Position numbers and translations under genes: made by a program
Shown here: positions 43,194 through 53,104 of the stretch, one piece after another
Layout: each line of letters begins with the position of its first letter
Position numbering within the stretch: the stretch's first letter is position 1
NCBI RefSeq assembly: GCF_002127325.2
Contig: NC_035443.2
Coordinates: 150,060,703-150,124,702, forward strand
DNA length: 64,000 nt
Origin: Helianthus annuus
Lineage: Eukaryota > Streptophyta > Magnoliopsida > Asterales > Asteraceae
Direction of reading: 5' to 3'
Notes under the pieces: model-generated
Databases searched by the model: none
Told to the model about the DNA's origin: nothing
The model's input: only the letters and a program-made list of their open reading frames with translations

Positions 43194-44070
43194 CGGCGTG
43201 GCCGTTCCAGCAATGGGGGATAGATATGGTTGGTACTTTTTCAGAAGCCCCGGGAGCAGTGAAGTTCATCATAGTCGCGGTAGACTATTTCACAAAATGG
43301 GTGGAAGCAAAGGTGCTGGCGTCAACCACATCTACCGTAGTGCGAAGGTTCATCTGGGAGCAAATAATTTTTTGGTTCGAGCTACCCCTAAGAATTATCA
43401 CCGATAACGGAACAAATTTTGCTGCAGAAGATCTCCAAAGTTGGTTCAAGGATCTGCATATTGAACACACCTTTTCCTCGGTTGCGCACCCGCAGGGAAA
43501 CGGTCAAGTGGAAGCGGTGAACAAGAGTATCGTGGACAGTATCAAGGCACGGCTGGGGACACAACGAAGAGGCTGGGTTGATGAGCTACCCAGCATACTA
43601 TGGGCCCATAGGACGATGCCGAAGATAAGTAACGGAGAAACACAGTTCCATTTAGTCTATGGGTCCGAACCTGTGATACCGGCAGAGATTGGCCTGCCAT
43701 CTCCAAGAATGCTCTCCATGAACATGATCAACAATGAGGAAGAAAGAAGGTTGGACCTAGATCTTCTAGAAGAAAGAAGAGAGATGGCGGCAATAAACGA
43801 GGCGAAATATAAGACCAAACTGGAAAATTACTATAACACTAAGGTCTGAATCTGCACGTTCAACCTCGGAGACTACGTCCTAAGGGACAACGAGGCGTCC
43901 AACGCCGAGAAACCGGGAAAATTAGCCCTCAAGTGGGAGGGCCCTTAGTTGTGGATAAAGTCCTTGGGAAGGGAGCGTACAAGTACGCACACTTGAGAAC
44001 AAAGAAGTCCCAAGAACATGGAATGCTCAGCAATTGAGAAAATGTTACATGCAGATAGTCGCAATTTCTA
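43194..44070 (+). pseudogene. Tat-type integrase, 5'-truncated pol
   Basis: Open from the junction to 43849: WPFQQWGIDMVGTFSEAPG (first catalytic Asp), RIITDNGTNFAAEDL (second) and HPQGNGQVEAVNKSI (Glu), then LPSILWAHRTMPKISNG and HLVYGSEPVIPAEIG. An in-frame TGA at 43847 (KV*ICTFNLGDYVLRDNE) and further stops break the C-terminal part, which is still recognisable to about 44070. The reported ORF start within CDLDPTT is chromovirus LTR sequence, i.e. a chance fusion. Not functional. Confidence 0.88.
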
Positions 44071-44777
44071 TCTGTACTTGTAATGGCTGCGCGCCTACAC
44101 ATTTAACTGTAATACAAAAAGTGTTGGCTATCTTATCTCATGCGAATTTTTGTTACAACTGCATATATTACTTCGGGCATACACGAAAACATCAATGGCT
44201 CTGAAATAGGAAACGTTGTAGACCTCCAAGGCTCGTCACAACCAAGTGCACAACCGGGTCAAAAAACACGACTAAAGCCTGTCACGCCTAATAATACTTC
44301 GTGCCCACATAAACACAAAAGCATCGAAAGCATGGTAAAACAAACATTGTAAGCCCCCCAAAGCTGAGCACAGCTGGGTCAACACAATAACCTGTAAATC
44401 GATCACTTCGTATACACGAATCAAACCTTGCGCTAAACGACAGAACAAACGCTGTAGAGTTTTTCAAGGCATAACACAACACTGTGTAACGCTGAGATAA
44501 CTAACACAGCACAACCTGTCAGCGCCATCATTCATTCGTGATACCTAATCAAAGTAATGATACATGCACAAATTGTAACGACAACAAAATTCACAACGAA
44601 TAAAAGGCAAAACCTACAGTTAGCATAAAAACATAATCGATTGTAACAAAATGTTAACAGACATAATAACCAAGAGTAAATCGTTCACGAAGCTTAAGGT
44701 AAACTGTTTGATAAATTGTCAGATGATTACAAGGCTATCAAGCCCATAGACGGCACGCAGGCCGGAAACCTTCATTC
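44071..44777. other. Spacer between pol and antisense ORF
   Basis: AT-rich, no coding signal; would be 3' untranslated sequence for both convergent genes of the Tat-type element. Confidence 0.5.
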
Positions 44778-47700
44778 CTAGTGGCTAGTGTCGGCACCCC
44801 CGGCTTCACGCTCTTCATCGCCAGGAGCTTTCCTTAGCAATGCAATACCATTAGGTTTTCGAGATAATTTCCCAGCAGCCTTGATAATACCAAATTCAAG
44901 AGATTCGAATTCTTGTTGCTTCTCAGCATAGCGAGCAGCACAGTCAGTTTTGTACAGGTCAAAGCTTTTCAACGGTTCCTTTGCCTCAGCAGCTGACCTA
45001 CCTTCAACACAACCTTCCTTACGACCATGTGCATATGCAGCTTCACCAAGTTCATACATGTACTTGGCTAGTTCCTCGGACCCTGCTATATGCTCAGAAA
45101 TATGCAAAGATAATACACACATAAGGGAAGCAGCAACGACCAATTAAAAACGAACAAGCAGAATAAACAAAAGAAACAATACCAAGGGAACTGCGCGTGC
45201 GAGCAACCATTTGCAGTCAGCAGAGATTTCCTCAACCAAGATCTCAGAAGCTTTATTTTCAGCAACCTTTTCAGCAGCGAACTTCTCCAACTTGGCTATA
45301 CATTGGATGTATTCCTGCTCCCTTTTCTGATGCATAACACGTTCCACTTCGGCTTCATCACTTATCTTCTTCTTCTCTCCTGACAACCTGACAATGGCAT
45401 CGCACTGGGTTTGCAGCTCTTTGTTTGTTCGCTCACAAGCAACTTCCCAGTCCTTTTGCTTGTGCATCGGCAACCCTCCATGCCAAACCCTTCTTCTCTG
45501 CATTGAATTTTTCTCTCTCTTCAGCGAACGCCTTCTTCACATTTTCAAATTCAAGAATATCCTCCCCCATCAATTGCCACTCCCGGGCGATCTCTTGAGA
45601 GGTGGCAAAAAAGTTGACCCCAGCATGAATATGATCATCCAAGAGATCTAACTGGTCGCGTCTTTTTTGAAACAACCTCTCAGCAGGGGGGAGGGACAGG
45701 GAAAATAATTCACGACAGTTAGCGAGCTCAGACATACGGGAACCTTGGGTCAAGTTCCATCGAGGGGCGTGTGGAAGATCAGCACATGCTGGATTGTGGG
45801 TATCCCAGGACCCACCCTGAACATGTTCATATTGTGGGCTATGGTGAGTCCCAGAAGCACCGCCTTGGCCAGAACCCCGGACAACCTTGGTGTAAACGGT
45901 ATGATGGGGAGTGGCCTCACTGGATTCCTCAACAACATCATCACCTCCACCAGTAGCACCAGCTCCAGCAGCACCAGCACCAGCTCCAGCATCGCCACCA
46001 CCCTCCCCAACCTGTTCAACATTTGCGTCGTCTTCTTTCCTTTTTCCCCGATCAACAGGTGGAGGAGATAAATCAAAAGTCCTAGAAGGTGGAGATGTAG
46101 GAGGCGTAATCTGCGAAATATCAATCTTGCGAGTTCCCTTACCCGATTTCGCACCTGTTTCAAAACAAGCATGATAGTTACAAGGAAGAACGAAAGATAA
46201 AGAGCAAAAAACACAAATGAAAAATCTTTACCTTGAGAACCAGAAGCATCATATATCTTCTCCAAGAGATTACCATGCTTTGCGCTAAAGACACCCAAGT
46301 CAATCTCTGACTCTGAGGGTGCAGGAGGAGTTTCCTTTTGAAGCTTAGACTTTTTGGCGGCAAGCGCAGCAGCAGCTTGTTCATCAAGTTCTTTCTTCTT
46401 GTCTTCAAGAACCTTTTTCTTCCTCATGATCTCCGTCAGAGTCTCATCTTCATCGGGATCACGCTCAGTGCGCTTCTCTCCTGTGCCTAAACCAAAGAGC
46501 GTATCAGAAACGACAACATGGTCCAAGAAAAGGTGGTTAGAAGGTTACTTACGAGGAGGTTCAGTAACACTTTCCTTAACCTTCTTCTCCTTCCTTTCAG
46601 ACTTATCCAACTTCTTCTTTTTTCTGGTTTCTAACCGCTCAACAGTTTCAACCGGAGGATCAGCACCATCACCAACAAGCTCATTCACGGGTTCGTTCGT
46701 AGACCCTTGCGCCGGACTTGCATGCGGGGAACGAGGGATTAGGCCTTCACGTGATCTATCAGAACTCTCACTCGAGAGGACAATAACCTCCTCTCGAATG
46801 GGGTCAGTAGTATCATCAAGCTCATCACCATCATCTTCACCTAAGATAGTATTGGCATAAGCAGCAAAACTATCGCTGGTAGGGTGCAAGAAACGGTCAC
46901 GGATCTGATCCAACCACACAGGCTTCCCCTCAGGTAGTATCACTTCGACCATGGCACCAGCAGCCTTCAGATCGAGAACATTCAACAAACTATACCTAAC
47001 TGTAAAATACAGGAACATGAGGAGGAGCATAACGAAATCAAAGAAGAACACAAACGTAAATGAGCAAAACTAATACCTTTCCCCTGATAGCCATAAACAG
47101 GGATACCCCTAGGGTTCTTCGGGACCCACAGCATGCTCATACCAGCCCCCACCAACGCCCTTTCCTCAAGTTGGGAAATAGAAGTGGCTTTCCGCGTCAA
47201 CGTCTTGTACCACTCTTGCTCAGCAAAATCTATAGAGACATTTATCTTGGGAACCCCTTCACTCTCTGCCCGGTAATGCATATCGACCGGAATGACTCCA
47301 CGACGAATATAGATAAACTTCTGCTTCCAATCATGAAGACTCTTCGGTGGGTTAGAACTACAAGGCTTAACCCCATTGGTCCGGGAGTTAAAGGAGTAGA
47401 AGCCATTAGTATAACTCACAAAATAAAAAACATTAAACATCTCGAAGGTTGGCTCAATACGGTTGGCCTTGCATGTAAATTCGAAATGTGTAAGCCGAGG
47501 TAACCCTAAGGCGTTAATCTGAGAGATATGCAACCCATAGTTTGTCAAAACCTCAGCAGTGAACTTCGTCATGGGAAGACGAAAGTTACCCTCTCAGAAG
47601 TAGGAAGCATATAACGCCATATATCCCGGTGGAGCATCCAGAGCAGTGGAGTTAGGAGTCGAAAACTGAGCACCCCACTTGGGACGAAAACCCATATCTC

Positions 47701-47815
47701 TAACCAGATTCTGAAATTCTTCTTCCTTCCAATTAATCTCAGCACGATCATGGCCAGGAGGATTCCTAGGTTTGTACTTCCTCTTTTTGGTGGAAGGATT
47801 CACCCTAGTTGACAT
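44778..47815 (-). pseudogene. Antisense gypsy-type ORF (PF04195-like), multi-exon
   Basis: Start ATG 47815 (MSTRVNPSTKKRKYKPRN). The first exon has a TGA at about 47594 (YASYF*EGNFRLP) and then reads on in the same frame: MTKFTAEVLTNYGLHISQINAL, FEFTCKANRIEPTFEMFNVFY, SKSLHDWKQKFIYIR-like. An intron follows GYQGK (about 47075-47005). Downstream exons encode an acidic/Ser-rich region, a Lys-rich stretch (RKKKVLEDKKKELDEQ), a Gly/Ala-rich linker and a long coiled coil (AERLFQKRRDQLDL... to GGADTSH) with one frameshift near 45465. Such 'putative gypsy type transposon' proteins are encoded antisense to gag-pol in Tat-lineage elements; their function is not established. Confidence 0.78.
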
Positions 47816-48182
47816 AATTATAAAAGGATGAATTTGGAAAAAGAAGAGATAGGATGAAGAAGATGAGAAGAAAAGAATGTTTGAATTTTGAAAAAGTGAA
47901 GAAAATGGGGAAACCGCCACCTATTTATACCAATCGCATTAAATGCGATGGGTAGTGGGCCGTCAGGAATACAGGTGGACAACCAACAGGGAAAGGACAC
48001 GTCAGAAGGGAGAGAAACCGTCACCTCTTTTTTCGGAAAAGTGGGCGACACACACCTGACAACGTGGCGAAAAAGCAACTGACACATCTGAAAAGGCGAC
48101 TGTTCATCTCCGCAAAGACAGGGACACCAGACAGTCACATCAGTTGTCTTCATTCCAAGAAAGGAAACTTCTTTCAGAAGGA

Positions 48183-48495
48183 ACCATGATACGCCATGCG
48201 CCATGCGTCCACTTGGCTCAGCTTTATATGGTTACCATCATGCACCACTCGCCATGCGTCTAGTTGGCTCAACTTTATAAGGTTACCATCATGCACCACG
48301 CGCCATGCGTCCAGTTGGCTCAACTTTCTAAAATTGCCATCATACGCCATGCGTCGTGCGTCCAGTTGGCTCAACTTTATAAAGTTACCATCATACGCCA
48401 TGCGCCGTGCGTCCAGTTGGCTCAACTTTGTAAAGTTACCATCATATGCCATGCGCCATGCTGCGTCCACTTGGCTCAATCGCGCAAGGTAACCA
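48183..48495. repeat. 51-bp minisatellite, six copies
   Basis: Units such as ACCATCATGCACCACGCGCC-ATGCGTCCAGTTGGCTCAAC-TTTATAAGGTT recur six times with a few substitutions; the last is slightly longer. The period is a multiple of 3, which keeps both strands open and creates spurious repeat ORFs. It lies between the antisense gene's 5' end and the 3' LTR. Confidence 0.92.
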
Positions 48496-48604
48496 ACATG
48501 CATTCTAAAAAAAGGGAGAGAGATAAAACAACAACTACCCTTATAAGTCCAGAATCCCTCCTAGACGATCAACTAAACTAGAAGGCACACTGGACTGGGG
48601 GACT

Positions 48605-49256
48605 TGAAGAGGTATGGTCCCAACTCCACATCCACATGGCAGGGACCACATCACTTTTTCAGTCCAGCATGGCGCCTACATCAGCAAGCAAATCCAGAAG
48701 CTTCTGCAAGCTTCTGGAAGACGTCAAAGTGGCACCAAAGATGGTCCTTCCGACAGAAAGGACAATTCGTGTCACCAATCAACGAGCGCCATGTGGACCT
48801 ACAACAAATCTGGGAGCAGACCGACAACAGCAGTACGTTTTCTCCAGCACGGACGATTATTGGCGCGCCACGTGGACCACTATCATGGACACAGCAGAGG
48901 AGACCAAGAGGATATTCCCCTTGGTCAGACAGTTGGCGCCCGATAACAGCTGGCAAGGTTGCTCCTCCCTCGTTCACCCTCCGGCTATAAATATGACCCT
49001 TCATCATTCAGGTTATCCATTCTATTCTCCACACTTTCACTCACAACACACACTGTTTTCTTTCTCAGAACAGTACTTATTCTCACACCTGAGCCCGGTT
49101 AAGAGGGAAACCCCCATATTCCCCTCTTAACGGGCTAACAGTGTTACTGTTTTGCAGGACCCTAGTCATTTGGCGAGTAGAGAAGGAGATTGAACCCACA
49201 GAAGAGACAATCCAGCTAGTTAACCATCGGTGTTAACCAGTGTTTCATCAGCAACA
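48605..49256 (+). repeat. Tat-type 3' LTR
   Basis: Begins TGAAGAGGTATGGTCCC after the purine-rich GGACTGGGGGACT. Contains CTATAAATATG (48985) and ends near CAGCAACA (49256). The right boundary is approximate because no second copy is present. Confidence 0.55.
48986..48994 (+). promoter_or_regulatory. TATA box in Tat-type LTR
   Basis: TATAAATAT preceded by GC-rich sequence (CCTCCGGC), about 270 bp before the LTR end. Confidence 0.55.
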
Positions 49257-50693
49257 ATATAGGTTTATCACGTAACCATCATGTCATTGTAAGTTACTTT
49301 TAAGCCTGACAAATCGGGTAGGTTTGGGCGACGGGTTAAAATGGGTTTCGTTTATACGCGTTATGAGAACAGTGAGTTCAGGTCAAAACACACCATCTCA
49401 AAAAAATATCAATTTGGTTATGGACAAACGAAATAAGCCAAAATGGAATTAGAATGAAATGAGTCGGTTAACAAAAAATTATCAAAATAGGTTCATCCGC
49501 TATATTCAAACGTGTCTATGACAATGGTGTCTAGGGCGGCGGCGACGACGACAAGGGTGGCGGTGACCGGGTAGTGGTAGTGGTTGTCATGGTGACGTGG
49601 GTGGTGGGTGGTGGGAGGCGATGGCAGCAATGGTGTGTCCACCGCCATTGCGGCGGTGGGTGCGGTATTGGTCGAGTGGTGATGCTGAAGTCAACGGAGG
49701 TGCTATTGACGACAAGCATGCATGCATGTGGTATGGCCATTTGGACCGTTAACTGAGTGAATTCAAATTGCTCGCGCTTAACTAACTTGAGACTATCCAA
49801 ATATATAAACCGATAACATTTTATTTTGTTTTTGCTCAAATTTGCCCATTCCTCAAAGAATACTTCATGATTGGCAACTATCTATACTTTAATTATTATG
49901 ATGATCAACTAGCAAACTTGAAAACATTTTTTTTGTTTAATATTTCGAACTTCAAATTAACATTTCAAGTAAAGAAAAAGCTAATAATCAAATAGTTAGT
50001 ACTTTGTAGAATTTTAAATGTGGGTATAACTTTAGAGAAAGTTTATATAAATTTGCTTAAGTTATGAATTCTTAAGCAAAGTACTCGCTTACAATTGATC
50101 AATAAAAATGAATATAAAAAGAACTAGTTAGACCTTTTTTTTATAGTAAAGACACTTAAAATCTATGCAGTATATCGGTGATAATTGGTTATATCGGTTA
50201 TATATCGGTCCCTTAGTAAAATATCGGTGTTAAATATCGATACCGATATTATCGGCGATATTAACCGATATAATCGATATATCACCGATATATCACCGAT
50301 ATTTGACCGATATGACCGATATATCACTGATATATCACTGATTTATTGGTGTTAAATTGCTATATATATAAATTCTGCATTATACTAAAATTACCGATAT
50401 CCCACCGATATCTCACTGAGATAACCTATATTTCAAATATCGGTGGACCGAGATATCCGATATTTTACCACATTAATTATATAGCTTAAAAGATACAAAA
50501 TTTGTATATCTCGACAATCATGGTTATTAAATAACATATAAAATAGAGCTAGAAATACAGAAATTCATACATTAAAGAAACCACCAAAAGTTATGTTATG
50601 AGTCATCTATGTCGTGATAAATAACAAGATCATTTAAAACCTTTGCTTTTTAATGGCCGTGAAACATAAATATATATTTACTTTGAAGTCCAA
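49257..50693. other. Intergenic, no gene recognised
   Basis: Contains a GTGGTGG-rich stretch (49535-49690) whose ORFs are simple-sequence artefacts, and an ATATCGG repeat block (50165-50465). Confidence 0.5.
50165..50465. repeat. ATATCGGT / ACCGATAT repeat block
   Basis: Dozens of ATATCGG and its complement CCGATAT in both orientations, e.g. CGATATATCACCGATATATC. The density of the self-complementary CGATATCG-like core suggests a degenerate palindromic satellite or transposon-internal repeat. Confidence 0.8.
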
Positions 50694-51090
50694 CTTTTTT
50701 TTTCGGCCAACGAAACCAAAACTATCATTCCGGAAAAAAAAACGTCAACCAGCAAGAAACTAGCACATACATCTGAAAACGACCCCAAAAAAAAAAAACA
50801 AACAAGTAAACATTAACCCATACTATCTATATTGAATCGTTTCCATTTCTCCCAAGACAAGCTTGTGCTTCTCGATCTACTCTTTATCCAAAGATAAGAG
50901 AGAGTTATGGACTCTTCGACAATGTTTGGGCCTGACGCAGGTTTAGCGTTGAAAATTGCATTATTCTTAGCTCTCCAAATGCTCCAAAGAATCGTATAAA
51001 CAATGGCTTGAATCACTCTTTTCCTAGTTTTCGAGCTGCCCATGATTTGGTGAACATCTAAAAGATCCGAAACATGGAAAGCAAAATCAG
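50694..51090 (-). mobile_element. LINE (L1-type), 5'-truncated
   Basis: Minus strand. The last codons of ORF2 (GSSKTRKRVIQAIVYTILWS, then IWRAKNNAIFN, SLSWEKWKRFNIDSMG) end at 50813. A short 3' UTR reaching TTTCGTTGGCCG and an A-run (T8 on plus at about 50694) follow. Upstream, DFAFHVSDLLDVHQIM continues the frame to the truncation at about 51087. The Trp-rich C-terminus is typical of plant non-LTR reverse transcriptase ORFs. No reverse transcriptase domain remains. Confidence 0.85.
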
Positions 51091-51099
51091 TGGCGGAGC

Positions 51100-51420
51100 C
51101 ACTAGTACAGAAGTGAGCATTAGACGCGGTTAAAATAGTTTTTAGTCGCGGCGACTTAAAATGCCGTGGCTAAAAATGTGTTGTTTATAAGACGCGGTTT
51201 GCTAAACCCTGTCTTAAAATAAACCACCGACTAAAAAGATGTTGATACTTTTATGGAAATGTTTTTAGTCAACATTATGAACCGCGACTTAAAATCGTTT
51301 TACAATTTTAGGAAAAGTTTTTAGCCAGTGTTGGATGAACCGCGACTTAAAGTCGTTTTACAATTTTAGGAAAGATTTTAGTCGGTGTTGGATGAACCGC
51401 GACTTATGACCAATGTTGTT
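51100..51420. repeat. CACTA left subterminal repeats
   Basis: About three copies of a roughly 58-bp unit (GAACCGCGACTTAAAATCG ... TTTTAGTCGGTGTTGGAT), including near-palindromic GCGACTTAAA/GTCGCGGT motifs. Confidence 0.75.
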
Positions 51421-51696
51421 AGAACGACAAATTCTGCTGTCAAATTTCAAACAAAAATCTGTAGTAAAAAGGAGATATGTAAAAATGACATAATATGCAG
51501 TAAAAAAATAACCTGCACTCCAACATAGACGTCAAATCCAATCAATTATTTATATATTCAACGTAGTCAAATCCGGACAAGTAAAAAGCAACCCAATACA
51601 CATTCAACCCGAAAGTCTACAATATTAATTGGTAAAATAACAATTCACTACTTAATCTATTCAAAACCATAAACAAACTATATTTAAACTAAGGAA

Positions 51697-52263
51697 TACC
51701 CAACCCGTCAAATAAAATTGGCATCAATTCCTTCAACGTCTTTTTTATATCTTCATCTATAGCCTCTTTCGTGTCGTTCCACGTCTAAAAAATAGAAAAT
51801 ATTATAATTATTAGAAATTAGTTAACATCAACGAACAAATTGTTACAAACACATAACTACTCGTATGTGTGTGTGAGCATTTTTGCGCATGTTATCTTGT
51901 ATATACTTATGCACATCTAAAAAATAATTAAGAAATAGACTTACTTTGGGAAATTGTTTTTGATACACATTGACAAAGTCGAACATAGATTGAAGAAGTA
52001 TATAGCCGCATTCCCATGTCTTAGCATTTTGATTGCACTACAATAAATTAACAATTATTACTTATTCAAAATTTTTGAAAATCAAATTAGGAAATAGAAA
52101 ACAAACCTACATTAACCATATCAAATGTGGGTTTTATTGGCAACAAGGCGCTTTCAATCACACTTGTAAGACGATAGTGGCTAGGATTTGTATTGCCCTT
52201 TAGTGAATCTAAAATATATACCCGTCATACTTTTATGGCAATAATGAACAAAGTCCATTGTTT
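51697..52263 (-). pseudogene. Ulp1-like cysteine protease fragment in CACTA
   Basis: Minus-strand exons: 52263-52100 region KQWTLFIIAIKV*RVYILDS then LKGNTNPSHYRLTSVIESAL; about 52036-51950 NAKTWECGYILLQSMFDFV; about 51787-51697 TWNDTKEAIDEDIKKTLKEL to LFDGLGIP and a stop. The order resembles the C-terminal catalytic region of Ulp1/SENP (C48) proteases carried by plant CACTA and MULE elements: Asp in ILDS and Cys in ECGY. The expected His before Trp is Gln (KQW) and an in-frame TGA follows, so catalysis is lost. Exon borders are approximate. Confidence 0.6.
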
Positions 52264-52302
52264 TAACAACTTTGTAAGCGCGTCCATGGTCTGTTACTAT
52301 AG

Positions 52303-52393
52303 CTGCAGAAAGAAATATGAAAATGGCAATCAAGGTTCAAATAATAGCATAAGCTTATCTTGACAATTAAAAAAACATGGAGAAGAATGAAAC
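52303..52393 (-). other. Intron joining RRM exon to downstream exon
   Basis: On the minus strand a donor GTTTCATT follows TTTCATG and an acceptor TTTCTGCAG precedes CTATAG; splicing keeps the frame as FGEVFH-A-IVTDHGRAYK. Confidence 0.5.
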
Positions 52394-52478
52394 CATGAAA
52401 CACTTCACCAAACTTTGCAAAGCATTCTTGGAGCCCTCCATCAATTGTACGTTTGCTAAGACCAGTTAAGAACAACAA
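52394..52478 (-). pseudogene. Captured RRM exon in CACTA
   Basis: Minus strand FLTGLSKRTIDGGLQECFAK, then FGEVFH. This fits the first half (RNP2 and helix 1) of an RNA recognition motif like those of plant glycine-rich or organelle RRM proteins (typical form LFVSGLSKRTT...FGEVVHA). After the predicted intron it continues AIVTDHGRAYK, matching the start of RNP1, then diverges and runs into the Ulp1-like exon in another frame. Probably a host gene fragment transduplicated by the transposon. Family is known; the capture is inference. Confidence 0.6.
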
Positions 52479-53104
52479 AACCTCACTAAGATGCCTATAG
52501 CAGCACTGAATGTCACTAAGATGATTATTGCAGCATTAAATGTCAGTTGACCAAAACAAAATAAAGTATCAAACAACCAAAAGACATGATCTTAAACACC
52601 ATAATATTTTTTTCAATATAAATTTAAGACAAGGGCAAGTCATATTCCATCACATTTTCAATCTTTAGGGCGAATATGTAATTCAAACCATAACTGAATC
52701 CATATACTTATCTGCTTGCTAATAAGCTCTTTGAAGATGATTTTGAATCTGCAAGCACCAAGTAAGTTAGATGCCTTTAATATACTCAATAGAAAACTAT
52801 AGAATTTGCATACACTTAAAATGGATGAGAGAAAAATAGATGCAAAAAAGAAGGAAATTCACATTTTGATAGTTCAGTTACGGTCTAAAATACTTTGGTG
52901 TATATGTAAATTTATAGAAATAAAACCAAAACATACATAACATAGAAGTTTACATCTACAAGAACTAGTGGGTTTTACGCACTTCGCGATTAGTTTTTAG
53001 TCGGTATCGGTTTAAACTATTACTATTGGTTTGGTTTGTTATAAACTGGTATGATACTGGCACATGTTTTAAATCGATTGGAAAACCATAAAATTGATTA
53101 GCAG
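52479..53104. other. CACTA internal non-coding region
   Basis: No recognisable ORF. Two related phrases (GCACTGAATGTCACTAAGATG / GCATTAAATGTCAGTTGACC region near 52505-52550) suggest a local duplication upstream of the RRM exon. Confidence 0.4.

Larger units (their letters stand above)
43194..49256 (+). mobile_element. Tat-type Gypsy element, 3' part
   Basis: Integrase core and C-terminal pol (plus), then a long antisense gene (minus), a 51-bp minisatellite and a 3' LTR. This layout (pol followed by an antisense gypsy-type ORF) is known from Grande/Tat-lineage elements. Gag, protease, RT and 5' LTR are absent: the left side is cut at the chromovirus LTR. Confidence 0.8.

Noticed and set aside
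45745..46860. Plus-strand Ser/Pro-rich ORFs opposite the antisense gene
   Set aside because: Shadows of the minus-strand coding sequence, which shows the domain and coiled-coil pattern.
48174..48581. Repeat proteins encoded by the minisatellite
   Set aside because: A 51-bp period keeps all frames open; there is no start context or homology.
49531..49839. His/Pro/Thr-rich ORF
   Set aside because: Simple GTGG repeat translated on the other strand.
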